Shown here: piece after piece, positions 51,067 through 60,837 of the stretch | Layout: each line of letters starts with the position of its first letter | How positions within the stretch are numbered: position 1 is the first letter of the stretch | From: Clostridium sp. Marseille-P2415 | Lineage (GTDB): Bacteria > Bacillota > Clostridia > Lachnospirales > Lachnospiraceae | Direction of reading: 5' to 3' | Assembly (NCBI RefSeq): GCF_900155545.1 | Contig: NZ_LT732526.1 | Coordinates: 1,676,592 to 1,740,591 of the forward strand | DNA: 64,000 nucleotides | Program-made: the position numbers and the translations under genes | The notes under the pieces: model-generated | The model's input: the letters and a program-made list of their open reading frames with translations, nothing else | Database searches by the model: none | Told to the model about the DNA's origin: nothing

Positions 51067-52182
51067 TTATCTTTGTTCAAATACTACCTCTCCTGCATTG
51101 TGACCACAATCTATATTCATCTCACCCAGAATACCGGAACAGTCGACTCCTCTTTTCATGCATTCCATATAAAGGCTTTCCTGAATATTACCGCTCAGCA
51201 GAATTCCATTTTTTCTGTTTTCTTCCGTTTTTCTATCCTCCGGTTCTCCGGGCATCAATATTTCATCGCAGCCGGCAGCCCTTGGCAATGCTTTCAGCCT
51301 TTTATAATAAATATCCATTTTCTTTTTATAGTCATCAAGATTCATAAACAGATCCGATTTCATGATGAAAATCATATGACCAAGATTCTGCGGTTCATCA
51401 AACCGGTAATACAGGCTGCTCACATCTCCCGCATAATTGGAACCTGTATACATTCCAGCTATCATATCCATCAGCATAGCAAGTCCTGCCCCCTTGGGTC
51501 CCCCAAATGGCAGACAGACACCTTCAAAGGCTTTTTTTGCATCTGTAGTCGGATTACCTTTACTGTCTAATGCCAGTCCTTCCGGTATTGGCTCGTTATT
51601 GATCATGGCGACACGAATTTTTCCCCGTGCGGTCTTTGTCATTGCCATATCCAGTACATACGCCGGACTTTCATATCCCCCCGGCATTCCTGCCGCAAAC
51701 GGCGCAGCTCCCAAAAAGGAAGTACGTCCGCCATGAACCGGCAATGCAGGGCTTGAATTGGTATATACCATACAGCAGTATCCGGCATCCACTGCCTGTT
51801 TTACATAGAGCGCCGCCATTCCAAAATGAGTGCTGTGGGTGCATCCCACCATTGCAATTCCTGTTTTTTCTGCCAGCTCAATTCCGGCTTCCACAGCTTT
51901 ATGGGCAACCAGAAATCCCATTCCATCATCGCCATTCACCCGAAGTGCTGCCGGAGCAACCTGCTCTGCTTTTATATCCGGCCTGGGATTCACACATTTA
52001 CAGTCAATCCGCTTCAGATACATTGGAATTCTGGATACTCCGTGACTATATAAGCCTCTCAAATCTGCGGCAGCCAAATCTTTTGCTATTGTAAATGCAT
52101 CTTCCTCTTTTAACCCTCCTTTCAGGAAAAGCTCCTGTCCTAACTTAATTAATTCTTCCTCACGAAAATTTTTTTCTTTCAT
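51067..52182 (-). CDS. Ldh2/malate dehydrogenase-type NAD(P)-dependent oxidoreductase
   Basis: A 371-residue member of the malate/L-lactate/ureidoglycolate/sulfolactate dehydrogenase family, with LRGLYSHGVSRIPMYLKRI near 53, VGCTHSTHFGMAALY, and LPFGGPKGAGLAMLMDMIAGMYTG. The histidine of the SHG motif is the usual catalytic residue. It should oxidise or reduce a 2-hydroxy acid with NAD(P). It lies 12 bases downstream of the IDH-family gene. Confidence 0.9.
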   Translation of the reverse strand: MKEKNFREEELIKLGQELFLKGGLKEEDAFTIAKDLAAADLRGLYSHGVSRIPMYLKRIDCKCVNPRPDIKAEQVAPAALRVNGDDGMGFLVAHKAVEAGIELAEKTGIAMVGCTHSTHFGMAALYVKQAVDAGYCCMVYTNSSPALPVHGGRTSFLGAAPFAAGMPGGYESPAYVLDMAMTKTARGKIRVAMINNEPIPEGLALDSKGNPTTDAKKAFEGVCLPFGGPKGAGLAMLMDMIAGMYTGSNYAGDVSSLYYRFDEPQNLGHMIFIMKSDLFMNLDDYKKKMDIYYKRLKALPRAAGCDEILMPGEPEDRKTEENRKNGILLSGNIQESLYMECMKRGVDCSGILGEMNIDCGHNAGEVVFEQR

Positions 52183-52194
52183 ATCTTCACCTTT

Positions 52195-53244
52195 CTATCT
52201 GAATGTTTTTACTCGCGCTGCAATTGCATCTGCTATCTCAGAGGTTGTGGCATTCCCTCCCAGGTCTCTGGTTAAATGCTTCCTTTCGGAGACTATTTCC
52301 ATTGCCGCCTTACGAATCCATAAGGCTTCCTCTTTTTTTCCAATATGATTTAACAAAATCGCTCCTGATAAAATTAATGCGACAGGATTTGCAATTCCCT
52401 TTCCGGCAATATCAGGAGCTGCTCCATGAGATGCCTCGGCGACAAGCATCCCCTCCCCTATATTGGCTCCCGGTACCAAACCAAGGCTTCCAGCCAGCCC
52501 TGCAGCAAGATCCGAAAGTATATCACCATACTGGTTGGAACATAACAGAACATCAAACTTTTTTGGATCTTTAGCAAGAAAAAATGCTGCTGCATCTACC
52601 ATATAGTCATCGCTCTCAATCATGGGATATTCCTCTGCTATTTTACGAAAACTTGAAAGGAACAATCCATCTGCCATACTGACCGCATTCGCTTTATGGA
52701 CACAGCTTACTTTTTTCCTGCCATATTTCTTTGCATACTCAAATGCAAACCTGGATACTCTTTCTGCCGCTGCCTTAGTCGTTAATTTTATACATTCTGC
52801 CGCGTAATCCCCTATCATATGTTCAATGCCGCTGTACACATCCTCTGTGACTTCACGCATGATATGTACATCCAATTCCTCATGATTTCCTGATATATTT
52901 TTAATTCCTGATATGGGTCTCGGACACACATATAATCCCAGTTCCCTTCTGACCGCATTATTTAAAGAGGAATAAATGCCTTCCGTACCATCTTCATGTT
53001 CACAATGCAGTCTTCCCTTGAATTTATCTACCAATAATGGCGATTTCATTGCCAAGCCGATTTTTTTCAGCTTTTTTACGGATTCCTGCGGCAATGGATG
53101 GCCATATTGTTCCATCCCCTCATCTCCTATGGCTACAGGAATCCATTTAAAATCAAGTCCCGTCGCCTCCATCACGCACAAGGCCGCATCCATTATTTCC
53201 GGTCCTATCCCATTTCCGCGTATAATTCCTATCTCAATGCTCAT
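52195..53244 (-). CDS. isocitrate/isopropylmalate dehydrogenase-family enzyme
   Basis: A 349-residue beta-decarboxylating dehydrogenase. Hallmarks: GNGIGPEIMDAA, RRELGLYVCPRPI (substrate arginines), EDVYSGIEHM, SNQYGDILSDLAAGLAGSLGLVPGANIG and HGAAPDIAGKGIANP. YVCPRPI differs from the common YANVRP, so the substrate may not be isocitrate or isopropylmalate; tartrate- or methylmalate-like acids are options. It forms a pair with the Ldh2-type gene. Confidence 0.88.
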   Translation of the reverse strand: MSIEIGIIRGNGIGPEIMDAALCVMEATGLDFKWIPVAIGDEGMEQYGHPLPQESVKKLKKIGLAMKSPLLVDKFKGRLHCEHEDGTEGIYSSLNNAVRRELGLYVCPRPISGIKNISGNHEELDVHIMREVTEDVYSGIEHMIGDYAAECIKLTTKAAAERVSRFAFEYAKKYGRKKVSCVHKANAVSMADGLFLSSFRKIAEEYPMIESDDYMVDAAAFFLAKDPKKFDVLLCSNQYGDILSDLAAGLAGSLGLVPGANIGEGMLVAEASHGAAPDIAGKGIANPVALILSGAILLNHIGKKEEALWIRKAAMEIVSERKHLTRDLGGNATTSEIADAIAARVKTFR

Positions 53245-53394
53245 GGCATCCCCTCCCGTCTTTTCTGATACACTGATTTTACCGTCACAACTGTCATACG
53301 TAAAATGCCAATACCGTATATCTGGGAATGCAGAAAATGCATAATTCCATATGAATTACGGTTCGTTTGGCTCGTTTCACGCGTAAAAAAATAT

Positions 53395-53422
53395 GCCGTG
53401 TTAAGAAAACGCTTAATACGGC
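53395..53422 (-). terminator. terminator of the small 53-residue ORF
   Basis: On the minus strand GCCGTATTAAG pairs with CTTAACACGGC (one mismatch), followed by ATATTTTTTTA. It lies 18 bases past the stop codon at 53440. Confidence 0.8.
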
Positions 53423-53439
53423 ACCCCAAAGTTATTCTC

Positions 53440-53601
53440 TTAAGCCTGTTCGACATAATCGTCAACCATTTCAAACAGTTCTTCCTCTTTTTTCTTGCTG
53501 CTTTCGTCTTTCTCTTCTGCAGCTCCCGGTACAAACCGTGTATTACCTATATAAGATCCAAAAATTTTATTTACTGTTTGATTTTTCTGTGCCTCCGTCA
53601 T
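53440..53601 (-). CDS. small charged protein (53 aa), unknown
   Basis: The ORF starts at ATG 53601, with GGAGGTGGCTGAC upstream, encodes 53 residues and ends TAA at 53440. The chain begins MTEAQKNQTVNKIFGSYIGN and has a Lys/Glu-rich helix (EEKDESSKKKEELFEMVDDY). There is no membrane segment or cysteine. Ribosome site plus a private terminator make it a convincing gene. I do not recognise the family. A longer antisense frame (53305-53856, plus) is a shadow. Confidence 0.65.
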   Translation of the reverse strand: MTEAQKNQTVNKIFGSYIGNTRFVPGAAEEKDESSKKKEEELFEMVDDYVEQA

Positions 53602-53684
53602 GTCAGCCACCTCCATTCAGATAATCAGACTTTTTATTTCCTTCTTAGATTGACTTTAACAGATCCTGCTATAATAATCCAATT

Positions 53685-54668
53685 CTATTTTTCTATGCAG
53701 TCATGCAAAAATTCCCATGTTGTTTCCGGGACTAACTCCCTGATCTGCTCTGTCTTACGGGAACAAACGGCATTTCCTTTAAATGGATTCCCCTCCAGGA
53801 TACGGTACAAAAAAATGGCTGCAGCCAGCAGATCCGCACATCCTCCGTTGCTGTAATTTTTTTCCGTAAAATATTGATCCATGACCTTCAGTTTTTCTAT
53901 CGCATTCCTATCGTAAGCTCCTCCGCCCTCCAGAAACCGGCCGGCAATGTCCTGTACCTTCAAAAGCCCTTCCCGGCCTGTGCGGGCCAAAACATTTCCA
54001 TCCTCAACATGCTTCATCAAAGTGAACAGGGACTGTAATTTTACACGGTTCCAATTAAGCTTCCGGTGCGCTCCCGCCATTATAACCGGGAGCGCCAGCT
54101 CTGTTACGGATGGATAGCCCAATATCGCTTCCCCCCGGACTCCCGCAGCACCATATCTGTTTAAATTCCATTCTCCGTTACTGCGGGGGGAAAGGCCCTG
54201 CAATCCGTCAATTTCCATTGTCAGTATCTTCTTTACCATTTTCTGCTCTGCCTGAATTAAGTCCTTTAAAGAAAATGAACCCGAATCTGAATAACAGCAG
54301 CCGGCAGCGGCACTGAATATTCCTATGGTAAAAATTGCACCTTTATGGGTATTGACTCCATTGCAGGCCTGGTACATGGCCCTTTCAGCCTTAATACCAA
54401 CATTTCGGATCATGCGGAATAGCTTTTGTGGTTCATGTGACATTTCAATTCCATACCTGGCCATTTCTTCAAAAAAAGGTTCCAGAGTTCTTGCACTTCG
54501 TTCAAAAGTCAGCAGGTTCATGTCTTTATGGGCCCCATTTGTCAGAGGATCGACAAGTCCCGGCTTAGGGGAAGTGTAAACTTCTTCCAGAAGGGCCAGT
54601 CTGGCCTGCCGGGCAACCCAGATGGAATATTCTGATATATCCGTTCTAATCCGGTTCATAAAAAGCAT
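53685..54668 (-). CDS. citG: triphosphoribosyl-dephospho-CoA synthase CitG
   Basis: A 327-residue enzyme that makes the precursor of the citrate lyase prosthetic group. SPKPGLVDPLTNGAHKDMN near residue 33 and NGGCADLLAAAIFLYRI near 290 are diagnostic. It is last in the hydratase-citD-citE-citF-citG operon. The transferase citX and ligase citC are not in the window; both are needed for active citrate lyase. Confidence 0.92.
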   Translation of the reverse strand: MLFMNRIRTDISEYSIWVARQARLALLEEVYTSPKPGLVDPLTNGAHKDMNLLTFERSARTLEPFFEEMARYGIEMSHEPQKLFRMIRNVGIKAERAMYQACNGVNTHKGAIFTIGIFSAAAGCCYSDSGSFSLKDLIQAEQKMVKKILTMEIDGLQGLSPRSNGEWNLNRYGAAGVRGEAILGYPSVTELALPVIMAGAHRKLNWNRVKLQSLFTLMKHVEDGNVLARTGREGLLKVQDIAGRFLEGGGAYDRNAIEKLKVMDQYFTEKNYSNGGCADLLAAAIFLYRILEGNPFKGNAVCSRKTEQIRELVPETTWEFLHDCIEK

Positions 54669-54689
54669 TTGTTTATCCCTCTTAACAGC

Positions 54690-56252
54690 CTACTCTTCTG
54701 CAAATTCAAACGCTTTCACTTGGCGTACCACATCCATAATGGTCCCATCCCTGCTTTCAATAATGCCTACCACTTTATCCGTAAAAGCAACTCTCTCCGG
54801 CTCTCCTGCAATAGAATATGCGATATCTCTCAATTCTTCGATTGTTTTAAAGGGAAGGTCTGCTTCTTTCATACATTCAATCAGGTCCTGGCGTCTGGGA
54901 TTGACCGCGATGCCATAATCAGTGATCACCACATCAATGCTTTCTCCCGGAGTAGTAACAGTAGTAACATCAGTGCAAACTGCCGGAATGCGCCCCTGTA
55001 ACAGGGGTACGATAACTATGGTGCACCTGGCTCCTGCTGCCGTATCCGGATGACCTCCCTGTGCACCGGTGATCACGCCATCCGACCCTACAACCACATT
55101 GCAATTGAAGTTAACATCAACCTCTAAAGCTGCCAGAATCACAAAATCCAGTTTATTGACCACTGCGCCTTTGTTAAACGGATCCGCATACTCACCTGCC
55201 GATATTCGGAAGTGCTTTAAATCCTTTACCGACTCAACTGCATCCAGGTCAAAATCCTGAGTATCCAAAAGACAGTCCACCTGACCATTCACCAATAAGT
55301 CACACATGGGTTTTGTCAAACCGCCTACGCCAAAACGCATTCGGATATTTCTTTCCTTCATGATCTTTGCCAGAGAAACAGTAGACGCGATGGAAGCCCC
55401 TCCGACCCCGGTCTGATAAGAGAATCCGTCTTTAAAGTAAGGTGTATGGATTAAAAATCTGGTACAATAATCAGCCATCATCAGCTTTCTCATATCTGTC
55501 GTCGGCTTTGCTGCACCTGTAGCAATTTTATCCGGATTTCCAATCGCATCTACCACCACCACATAATCCACCCTGGTCATGCTGATATGAGCGGGAAAGT
55601 TGGGAAAGGGCACCAGGCAGTCCGTAATAGCTACAACCTTGTCTGCATGATCTGCATCCACCACTGCATAAGACAGAACGCCGCAGTCACTCTTTCCGCC
55701 GATTCCCCGGCAATTACCGTAATCATCACAAGTCGGCGAGCCTATAAAGGCAATATCAATCCTCGTTTCGCCGCTTTCAATCGCCCTGACACGGCCGCCG
55801 TGAGAACGCATGATCGCCAGCCCTCTTAATTTTCCTTCTGAAATGGCTTTTCCTATCTTTCCTCTTACTCCTGAGGACTGTATGCCCGTGATTGTTCCGT
55901 CTTCTATATACGGAACGATCGCGTCATGCGCTTTTCCCAAAGAACTGGCACAGATGGTAATGTCCTTAATGCCCATTTTGTGAACTTCTTCCATCACCAG
56001 ATTGACAATATAATCCCCCTCTCTGAAATGATGGTGAAAGCCTAACGTCATGCCATCTTTTATCTTGCATTTAACGAGAACGTCATGAATGGAATCCACC
56101 AGCTTCCTGCCTTCATTGTTGATCACACATCTGGTAACAGGACCGTCTTTCCTGTATGTATACCCATCTCTGTAATGATTTCCCTGAAACACTTCCTTTC
56201 CCGTGGCTTTTAAGATTTCCTCCGGAATATCTCTTCCGACTGCATTGATCAT
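54690..56252 (-). CDS. citF: citrate lyase alpha subunit (citrate CoA-transferase)
   Basis: A 520-residue CitF. It swaps the acetyl group on the ACP thiol for citrate. Start is the ATG at 56252 with AAGGGGG upstream, one base after the citE stop; the frame is open to 56291. GIQSSGVRGKIGKAISEGKL, FIGSPTCDDYGNCRG and the long glycine-rich C-terminal region (GAQGGHPDTAAGARCTIVI) are typical. It works as a complex with CitE and CitD. Confidence 0.93.
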   Translation of the reverse strand: MINAVGRDIPEEILKATGKEVFQGNHYRDGYTYRKDGPVTRCVINNEGRKLVDSIHDVLVKCKIKDGMTLGFHHHFREGDYIVNLVMEEVHKMGIKDITICASSLGKAHDAIVPYIEDGTITGIQSSGVRGKIGKAISEGKLRGLAIMRSHGGRVRAIESGETRIDIAFIGSPTCDDYGNCRGIGGKSDCGVLSYAVVDADHADKVVAITDCLVPFPNFPAHISMTRVDYVVVVDAIGNPDKIATGAAKPTTDMRKLMMADYCTRFLIHTPYFKDGFSYQTGVGGASIASTVSLAKIMKERNIRMRFGVGGLTKPMCDLLVNGQVDCLLDTQDFDLDAVESVKDLKHFRISAGEYADPFNKGAVVNKLDFVILAALEVDVNFNCNVVVGSDGVITGAQGGHPDTAAGARCTIVIVPLLQGRIPAVCTDVTTVTTPGESIDVVITDYGIAVNPRRQDLIECMKEADLPFKTIEELRDIAYSIAGEPERVAFTDKVVGIIESRDGTIMDVVRQVKAFEFAEE

Positions 56253-56253
56253 C

Positions 56254-57156
56254 TTATAAATCCCCCTTATACACACCGGATGCTTTCGCAAGTTCTATCG
56301 TACGCTTTGCTCCATCGTAAAATGCGATATCAATCATTTTTCCGTCAACCGTAAAGACACCGATTCCCTGAGCTTTTTTCTCATCAATTTCCCTCACCAC
56401 TTTTTCAGCGAAAATAATATCCTTTTGATTTGGTGTGAAAATTTCATGAACAATGCTGATCTGTCTCGGATTAATGATTGATTTTCCGTCAAATCCCATC
56501 AGATGAATGGTTTCCACATCTTTCCGGAAGCCCTCCATATCATCCAAATCTGTATAAACCGTATCAAAGCACTGAACACCTGCCGCTCTCGCCGCAATAA
56601 TCATATTCTGTCTGGCTCCCATCAGTTCCAGTCCTGTTCCGGTAATATGGGTCTGCAAATCTTTGGTATAATCTCCGCCTGAAAGTGCGATTCCAAAAAG
56701 CCGTTCAGAAGATTCGCATATCTCCATGGCTTTCATGACACCTCTTGCTGATTCAATAGCCGCCATGATCAAAGTCCTGCCTTCCGGAATTCCAAATTCC
56801 TTTTCTGCTGCAATCACGGCCTCTTCTACCCGCTTTATGTCTTCTTCTTTTTCCGTCTTGGGCAGGCGGATGGAATCGCAGCCGCCTGCTACCGCACAGC
56901 GGATATCCTCTGTCCAGCAGGGAGTGTCCAGTCCGTTGATGCGCACTACCCGCTCACACCCCTTATAGTCAATTTCCCTCAGGGCATGATACAGGGAAAA
57001 CCTGGCTGCATCCTTCTGATTCTCCGCTACTGCATCTTCCAAATCCAGCATAATGGAATCCGGTCCGTAAATATAGGGATCTTTAATCAATCCCGGCTTT
57101 TGTGCATTAAGGAACATCATGGTTCTTCTTAAACGTTTTTTATTTTGATTTATCAC
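56254..57156 (-). CDS. citE: citrate lyase beta subunit
   Basis: A 300-residue CitE (HpcH/HpaI-type barrel) that cleaves citryl-ACP to acetyl-ACP and oxaloacetate. RRTMMFLNAQKPGLIKDPYIYGPDSIMLDLEDAV is the standard N-terminus, with LFGIALSGGDYTKDL and GFDGKSIINPRQI following. The start is a GTG at 57156 overlapping the citD stop (GTGA), behind GGGGAGG; the frame is open to 57240 inside citD. Confidence 0.93.
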   Translation of the reverse strand: MINQNKKRLRRTMMFLNAQKPGLIKDPYIYGPDSIMLDLEDAVAENQKDAARFSLYHALREIDYKGCERVVRINGLDTPCWTEDIRCAVAGGCDSIRLPKTEKEEDIKRVEEAVIAAEKEFGIPEGRTLIMAAIESARGVMKAMEICESSERLFGIALSGGDYTKDLQTHITGTGLELMGARQNMIIAARAAGVQCFDTVYTDLDDMEGFRKDVETIHLMGFDGKSIINPRQISIVHEIFTPNQKDIIFAEKVVREIDEKKAQGIGVFTVDGKMIDIAFYDGAKRTIELAKASGVYKGDL

Positions 57157-57452
57157 CGTATGGTACCTCCCCACGGTAAATTTTCCACCTGATTCAAGGA
57201 ACGGTAAACGGCACCCTCTACTCTTGCCTTGATGGTACAATCCAGAGCTCCCTTATCTACTATTTTAATGATCCCGTCCTTCACCTGTAATGCCTGCAGC
57301 GTTTCCATAACCACTTTTTTAATCTGGTTCCCATACTGATTGATCACAGAACTTACTAAATAAAATTCAACACTGCCCTTTCCAGGTTCCACTGTAACCT
57401 GACAATCGCTGGATTCCATTGTTCCGGCCATAGCCGGTTTCATGATTTCCAT
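57153..57452 (-). CDS. citD: citrate lyase acyl carrier protein (gamma subunit)
   Basis: A 99-residue ACP. The serine in AGTMESSDCQVTV near residue 14 carries the phosphoribosyl-dephospho-CoA arm. The C-terminal DKGALDCTIKARVEGAVYRS is typical. It lies 15 bases after the hydratase stop and overlaps citE. Confidence 0.93.
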   Translation of the reverse strand: MEIMKPAMAGTMESSDCQVTVEPGKGSVEFYLVSSVINQYGNQIKKVVMETLQALQVKDGIIKIVDKGALDCTIKARVEGAVYRSLNQVENLPWGGTIR

Positions 57453-57467
57453 ATCGTTCCTCCCTGT

Positions 57468-59765
57468 TTAAACCTGTTTTCTGTTTCTGTTATAATTGAT
57501 CAGGCAGCCTGCCTTAATGATTTCCCGTTCCACCTGTGTCATATCCGCGATATACAGCTTCAATTCCCTGACCTTGCCGCCCGTTATCTGATATGCACGT
57601 ATATTTTTCAAATCACCGTCCAGCGCTTTTCTGATTCCCGGAACAAAGATATAATCTCCGACTTTAAAATCCGGTTCTCCATCCATCTGGAACGGCAGCA
57701 TTCCCCAGTTCATCACATTGGAACGGTAACGCTTGGTTGCATACTCTCTGGTAATATTGGCAAGCCCTCCAAGTACTCTCTGGCAGCTGGCAGCCTGTTC
57801 TCTTGCAGAACCGTCGCCGGGTTTGACCGCATATATCATGCTTCCGATTTCCGTCTCTTCCATTCTGATGTCTCCAAGTCCCGGAATCTTTCGCAAAGCA
57901 TCAAAAGCTTTCAATAACTCCGGTTCCAGATCTGCCGGGTTTTCTCCGCTAATCCGGGCTTTTTCCAGCTTATCAACAGCCTTGCTTCTTTCCACATATT
58001 CCGGATCCCTTCTGGATAAGGTGAACTCAGCCAGTCCAAGTGGATTAGAGCGGTAAGAGGAGGTTTCTCCCGACGGGATCAATTCATCGGTTGTGGTGAC
58101 ATCATCTAAAATCCTGGAGCAGACTTTCAATATGATGTTATCGGTAAGAGCCCCCATTGCGGGCCAGTCTTTGATATTCGGACCATAAACCAGTTCTTTT
58201 TCGTGATCCGCTTCTTTAAATCCCTGGTATACCCGGCTTTCATAGACTGATTGATCAAAATTATATCCGGGAATATCTTCCCAGCAATCAAACTCTGTGG
58301 CCGCTGTAAGAATGCCGCCATTGGCTGCAGTAGCCGCAATGGACCGGGCATCCATGAAGGCCACTGCGGACATCTGCCCGCTTCCCGGCTTAGATCCTTC
58401 TCTGTTGGGGAAATTTCTGGTAGTGTGGCGGATGCTGAGCCCATTGTTGCATGGAGTATCTCCTGCACCAAAACACGGTCCGCAGAACGCAGTCCGTATA
58501 ATGGCTCCCGCTTCCATCAAACCGGCAACCGCTCCCTTTTTAACCAGATCCAAGAATACCGGCTGCGATGAAGGATAAACTGCCAGAGAGAATTCATTGT
58601 TTCCGCATGTTTTCCCTTTTAAGGCATGAGCAGCCTCTATTACATTGGAATAATTGCCTCCGGCACAGCCTGCGATGATTCCCTGCTGTACCTGCAGCCT
58701 TCCATTTACAATTTTATCGGTCAGTGTATAGGCGGCCCGGCCGTTGCCTATTTTTTCAGCTTCTTTTTCAACGCTCCGTAAAATATCCTCTAAATTCTCA
58801 TTTAAATCATCAATTTCGAATGTATTGCTGGGATGGAAAGGAAGGGCGATCATGGGCTTTACTGTGCTTAGATCCACATAAACGCATCCATCATAGTAGG
58901 CCACATCAGCCGGTTTTATCTCTTTATAATCCTGCTGCCGGCCATGAACCGTCAGAAACTCCCTGGTATCTTCATCCGTTTTCCAGATGGAAGACAGACA
59001 AGTCGTTTCCGTGGTCATGACATCAATACCATTTCGATAATCCGTACTCATGGAAGCAATACCGGGGCCCACGAATTCCATTACCTTATTCTTTACATAC
59101 CCGTCTTGAAAAACGCTTCCGATAATAGCCAACGCAATGTCCTGAGGCCCTACCCCCGGCTGGGGCCTTCCCGTCAGATAAACTGCAACGACTCCGGGAT
59201 ACGCCACGTCATACGTATCGTTTAAAAGCTGTTTTACCAGTTCCCCGCCTCCTTCTCCGATGGCCATCGTTCCCAAAGCTCCATACCGGGTATGTGAATC
59301 GGATCCCAGAATCATACGGCCGCATCCCGCATGCATCTCTCTCATATACTGATGGATCACCGCGATATGAGGCGGGACAAAAATACCTCCATACTTCTTA
59401 GCTGCTGATAATCCGAACATGTGATCATCTTCATTGATCGTACCTCCTACGGCACACAGGGAATTATGGCAGTTGGTAAGCACATAAGGTACAGGGAATT
59501 TCTCCATACCGGAAGCTTTTGCTGTCTGTATGATTCCTACAAAAGTAATATCATGAGATGCCATGGCATCAAATTTCAGTCTTAATTCTGACATATCTCC
59601 GGATGTGTTATGGGCTTCCAAAATGGAATAAGCCATGGTCCCTTTTTCTGCCTCTTCTTTTAAAACCGCCTTACCTGTTACAGCCTTTACTTTTCCTTCC
59701 TCTGACTCCGGAACGATATCAGTACCATTTACCAGATAAACCCCTCCGTGATATAGCTTTACCAT
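57468..59765 (-). CDS. aconitase-family hydratase (YbhJ-like)
   Basis: A 765-residue Fe-S dehydratase of the aconitase superfamily. Visible: [43 protein letters not shown] (GSDSHT), GCAGGNYSN and [15 protein letters not shown] for the cluster cysteines, and a C-terminal swivel domain ([41 protein letters not shown]). It most resembles the uncharacterised YbhJ-type hydratases. It starts the citrate lyase operon, so it probably hydrates an aconitate-like acid to the lyase substrate. It is paralogous to the partial gene at 63214-64000. Confidence 0.9.
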   Translation of the reverse strand: MVKLYHGGVYLVNGTDIVPESEEGKVKAVTGKAVLKEEAEKGTMAYSILEAHNTSGDMSELRLKFDAMASHDITFVGIIQTAKASGMEKFPVPYVLTNCHNSLCAVGGTINEDDHMFGLSAAKKYGGIFVPPHIAVIHQYMREMHAGCGRMILGSDSHTRYGALGTMAIGEGGGELVKQLLNDTYDVAYPGVVAVYLTGRPQPGVGPQDIALAIIGSVFQDGYVKNKVMEFVGPGIASMSTDYRNGIDVMTTETTCLSSIWKTDEDTREFLTVHGRQQDYKEIKPADVAYYDGCVYVDLSTVKPMIALPFHPSNTFEIDDLNENLEDILRSVEKEAEKIGNGRAAYTLTDKIVNGRLQVQQGIIAGCAGGNYSNVIEAAHALKGKTCGNNEFSLAVYPSSQPVFLDLVKKGAVAGLMEAGAIIRTAFCGPCFGAGDTPCNNGLSIRHTTRNFPNREGSKPGSGQMSAVAFMDARSIAATAANGGILTAATEFDCWEDIPGYNFDQSVYESRVYQGFKEADHEKELVYGPNIKDWPAMGALTDNIILKVCSRILDDVTTTDELIPSGETSSYRSNPLGLAEFTLSRRDPEYVERSKAVDKLEKARISGENPADLEPELLKAFDALRKIPGLGDIRMEETEIGSMIYAVKPGDGSAREQAASCQRVLGGLANITREYATKRYRSNVMNWGMLPFQMDGEPDFKVGDYIFVPGIRKALDGDLKNIRAYQITGGKVRELKLYIADMTQVEREIIKAGCLINYNRNRKQV

Positions 59766-59898
59766 ATTGTTTTTTCCTCCTGTTTAAAACTTGATATATT
59801 TTTCTTATCTTTACTATATTACACTTTACTTTTATAGGCAAATACTATATATATAATAATGTATATAGGTATATCCTATAGTTTGGAAAGGAGCAGCC

Positions 59899-60822
59899 AT
59901 GACCAACAGAGAACTTCAATATGTAAAAACAGTAGCCGATGAAAAGAGCATTTCCCAGGCAGCTAAAAAGCTGTTTATCGCCCAGCCCTCGCTGAGCCAG
60001 TCCCTTCAGCGCATTGAGGATTCCTTAGGGATCAAACTCTTCATCCGTACCAAGAACGGACTCAATTTAACTTATGCGGGAGAACGATATTACCAGATCG
60101 CATGCCAGATACTGAAGATATACGATGACTTTGAGACCGAAATAAGCGACATCAACAACCTGAGAACAGGCCGCATCTTCATGGGGGTCACGAACCACCT
60201 TGGTACGATTATGCTGCCCCGGATCCTGCCGGAATTTAGAAAAATGTGCCCGGCTATAGAAATCAATGTCTATGAGGAAACGACAGACAGGCAGGAGGAA
60301 CGGCTTTTATCCGGAGAACTTGACTTTGCCCTTCTGCATGCCCCAAAGAAAGATTCCCACCCTTCTCTTCACTATGAGCTTTTAGCCCGGGATCCTTTTG
60401 TCATCGCCCTGCCCCAGGGGAATCCTCTTATAGAAAAAGCCCAGACCCGGGAAGGTTATAACTATCCCGTTCTGGACATCAAACTCTTAAAAAATGAACC
60501 TTTCATTGTCCTCCATAAGCGGCAGCGGATCCGCCATGTTATGGATGCTATATTAGCCAAAGCCAAAATCGTTCCTGACATCGTCCTCACCCTCAAGAAT
60601 TATGAAACCGCTCAGAGTCTTGCCGGTAAAGGCCTGGGGATCACTCTGCTCCCCAGCGATTACGCGAATATTACCTCCATGGAAACTCCGCCGGTACTGT
60701 TATCTATTGATGAGAAGTATAGCCCTAATTGGAATTTGTGTATTACCACACTGCAGGGAGGGTTTCTGTCCCGCGCCGATGAGTATTTTCTCTCTTTAGT
60801 AAGAAAATACTTCACCCGCTGA
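59899..60822 (+). CDS. LysR-family regulator divergent from the citrate lyase operon
   Basis: A 307-residue LysR protein: HTH ADEKSISQAAKKLFIAQPSLSQSLQRIE, effector domain from about 90 (GRIFMGVTNHLGTIMLPRILPEF). The 133-base AT-rich divergent region with the hydratase gene (TATATAATAATGTATATAGG) would hold its operator. Likely activator of hydratase-citDEFG in response to a tricarboxylic acid. The start follows GGAAAGGAG. Confidence 0.92.
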   Translation: MTNRELQYVKTVADEKSISQAAKKLFIAQPSLSQSLQRIEDSLGIKLFIRTKNGLNLTYAGERYYQIACQILKIYDDFETEISDINNLRTGRIFMGVTNHLGTIMLPRILPEFRKMCPAIEINVYEETTDRQEERLLSGELDFALLHAPKKDSHPSLHYELLARDPFVIALPQGNPLIEKAQTREGYNYPVLDIKLLKNEPFIVLHKRQRIRHVMDAILAKAKIVPDIVLTLKNYETAQSLAGKGLGITLLPSDYANITSMETPPVLLSIDEKYSPNWNLCITTLQGGFLSRADEYFLSLVRKYFTR

Positions 60823-60837
60823 AAACCATTCAGCCCT

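Noticed and set aside
53305..53856. Plus-strand 183-residue frame
   Set aside because: It is antisense to the 53-residue ORF and citG, lacks a ribosome site and has low-complexity Phe/Leu-rich composition typical of an antisense shadow.
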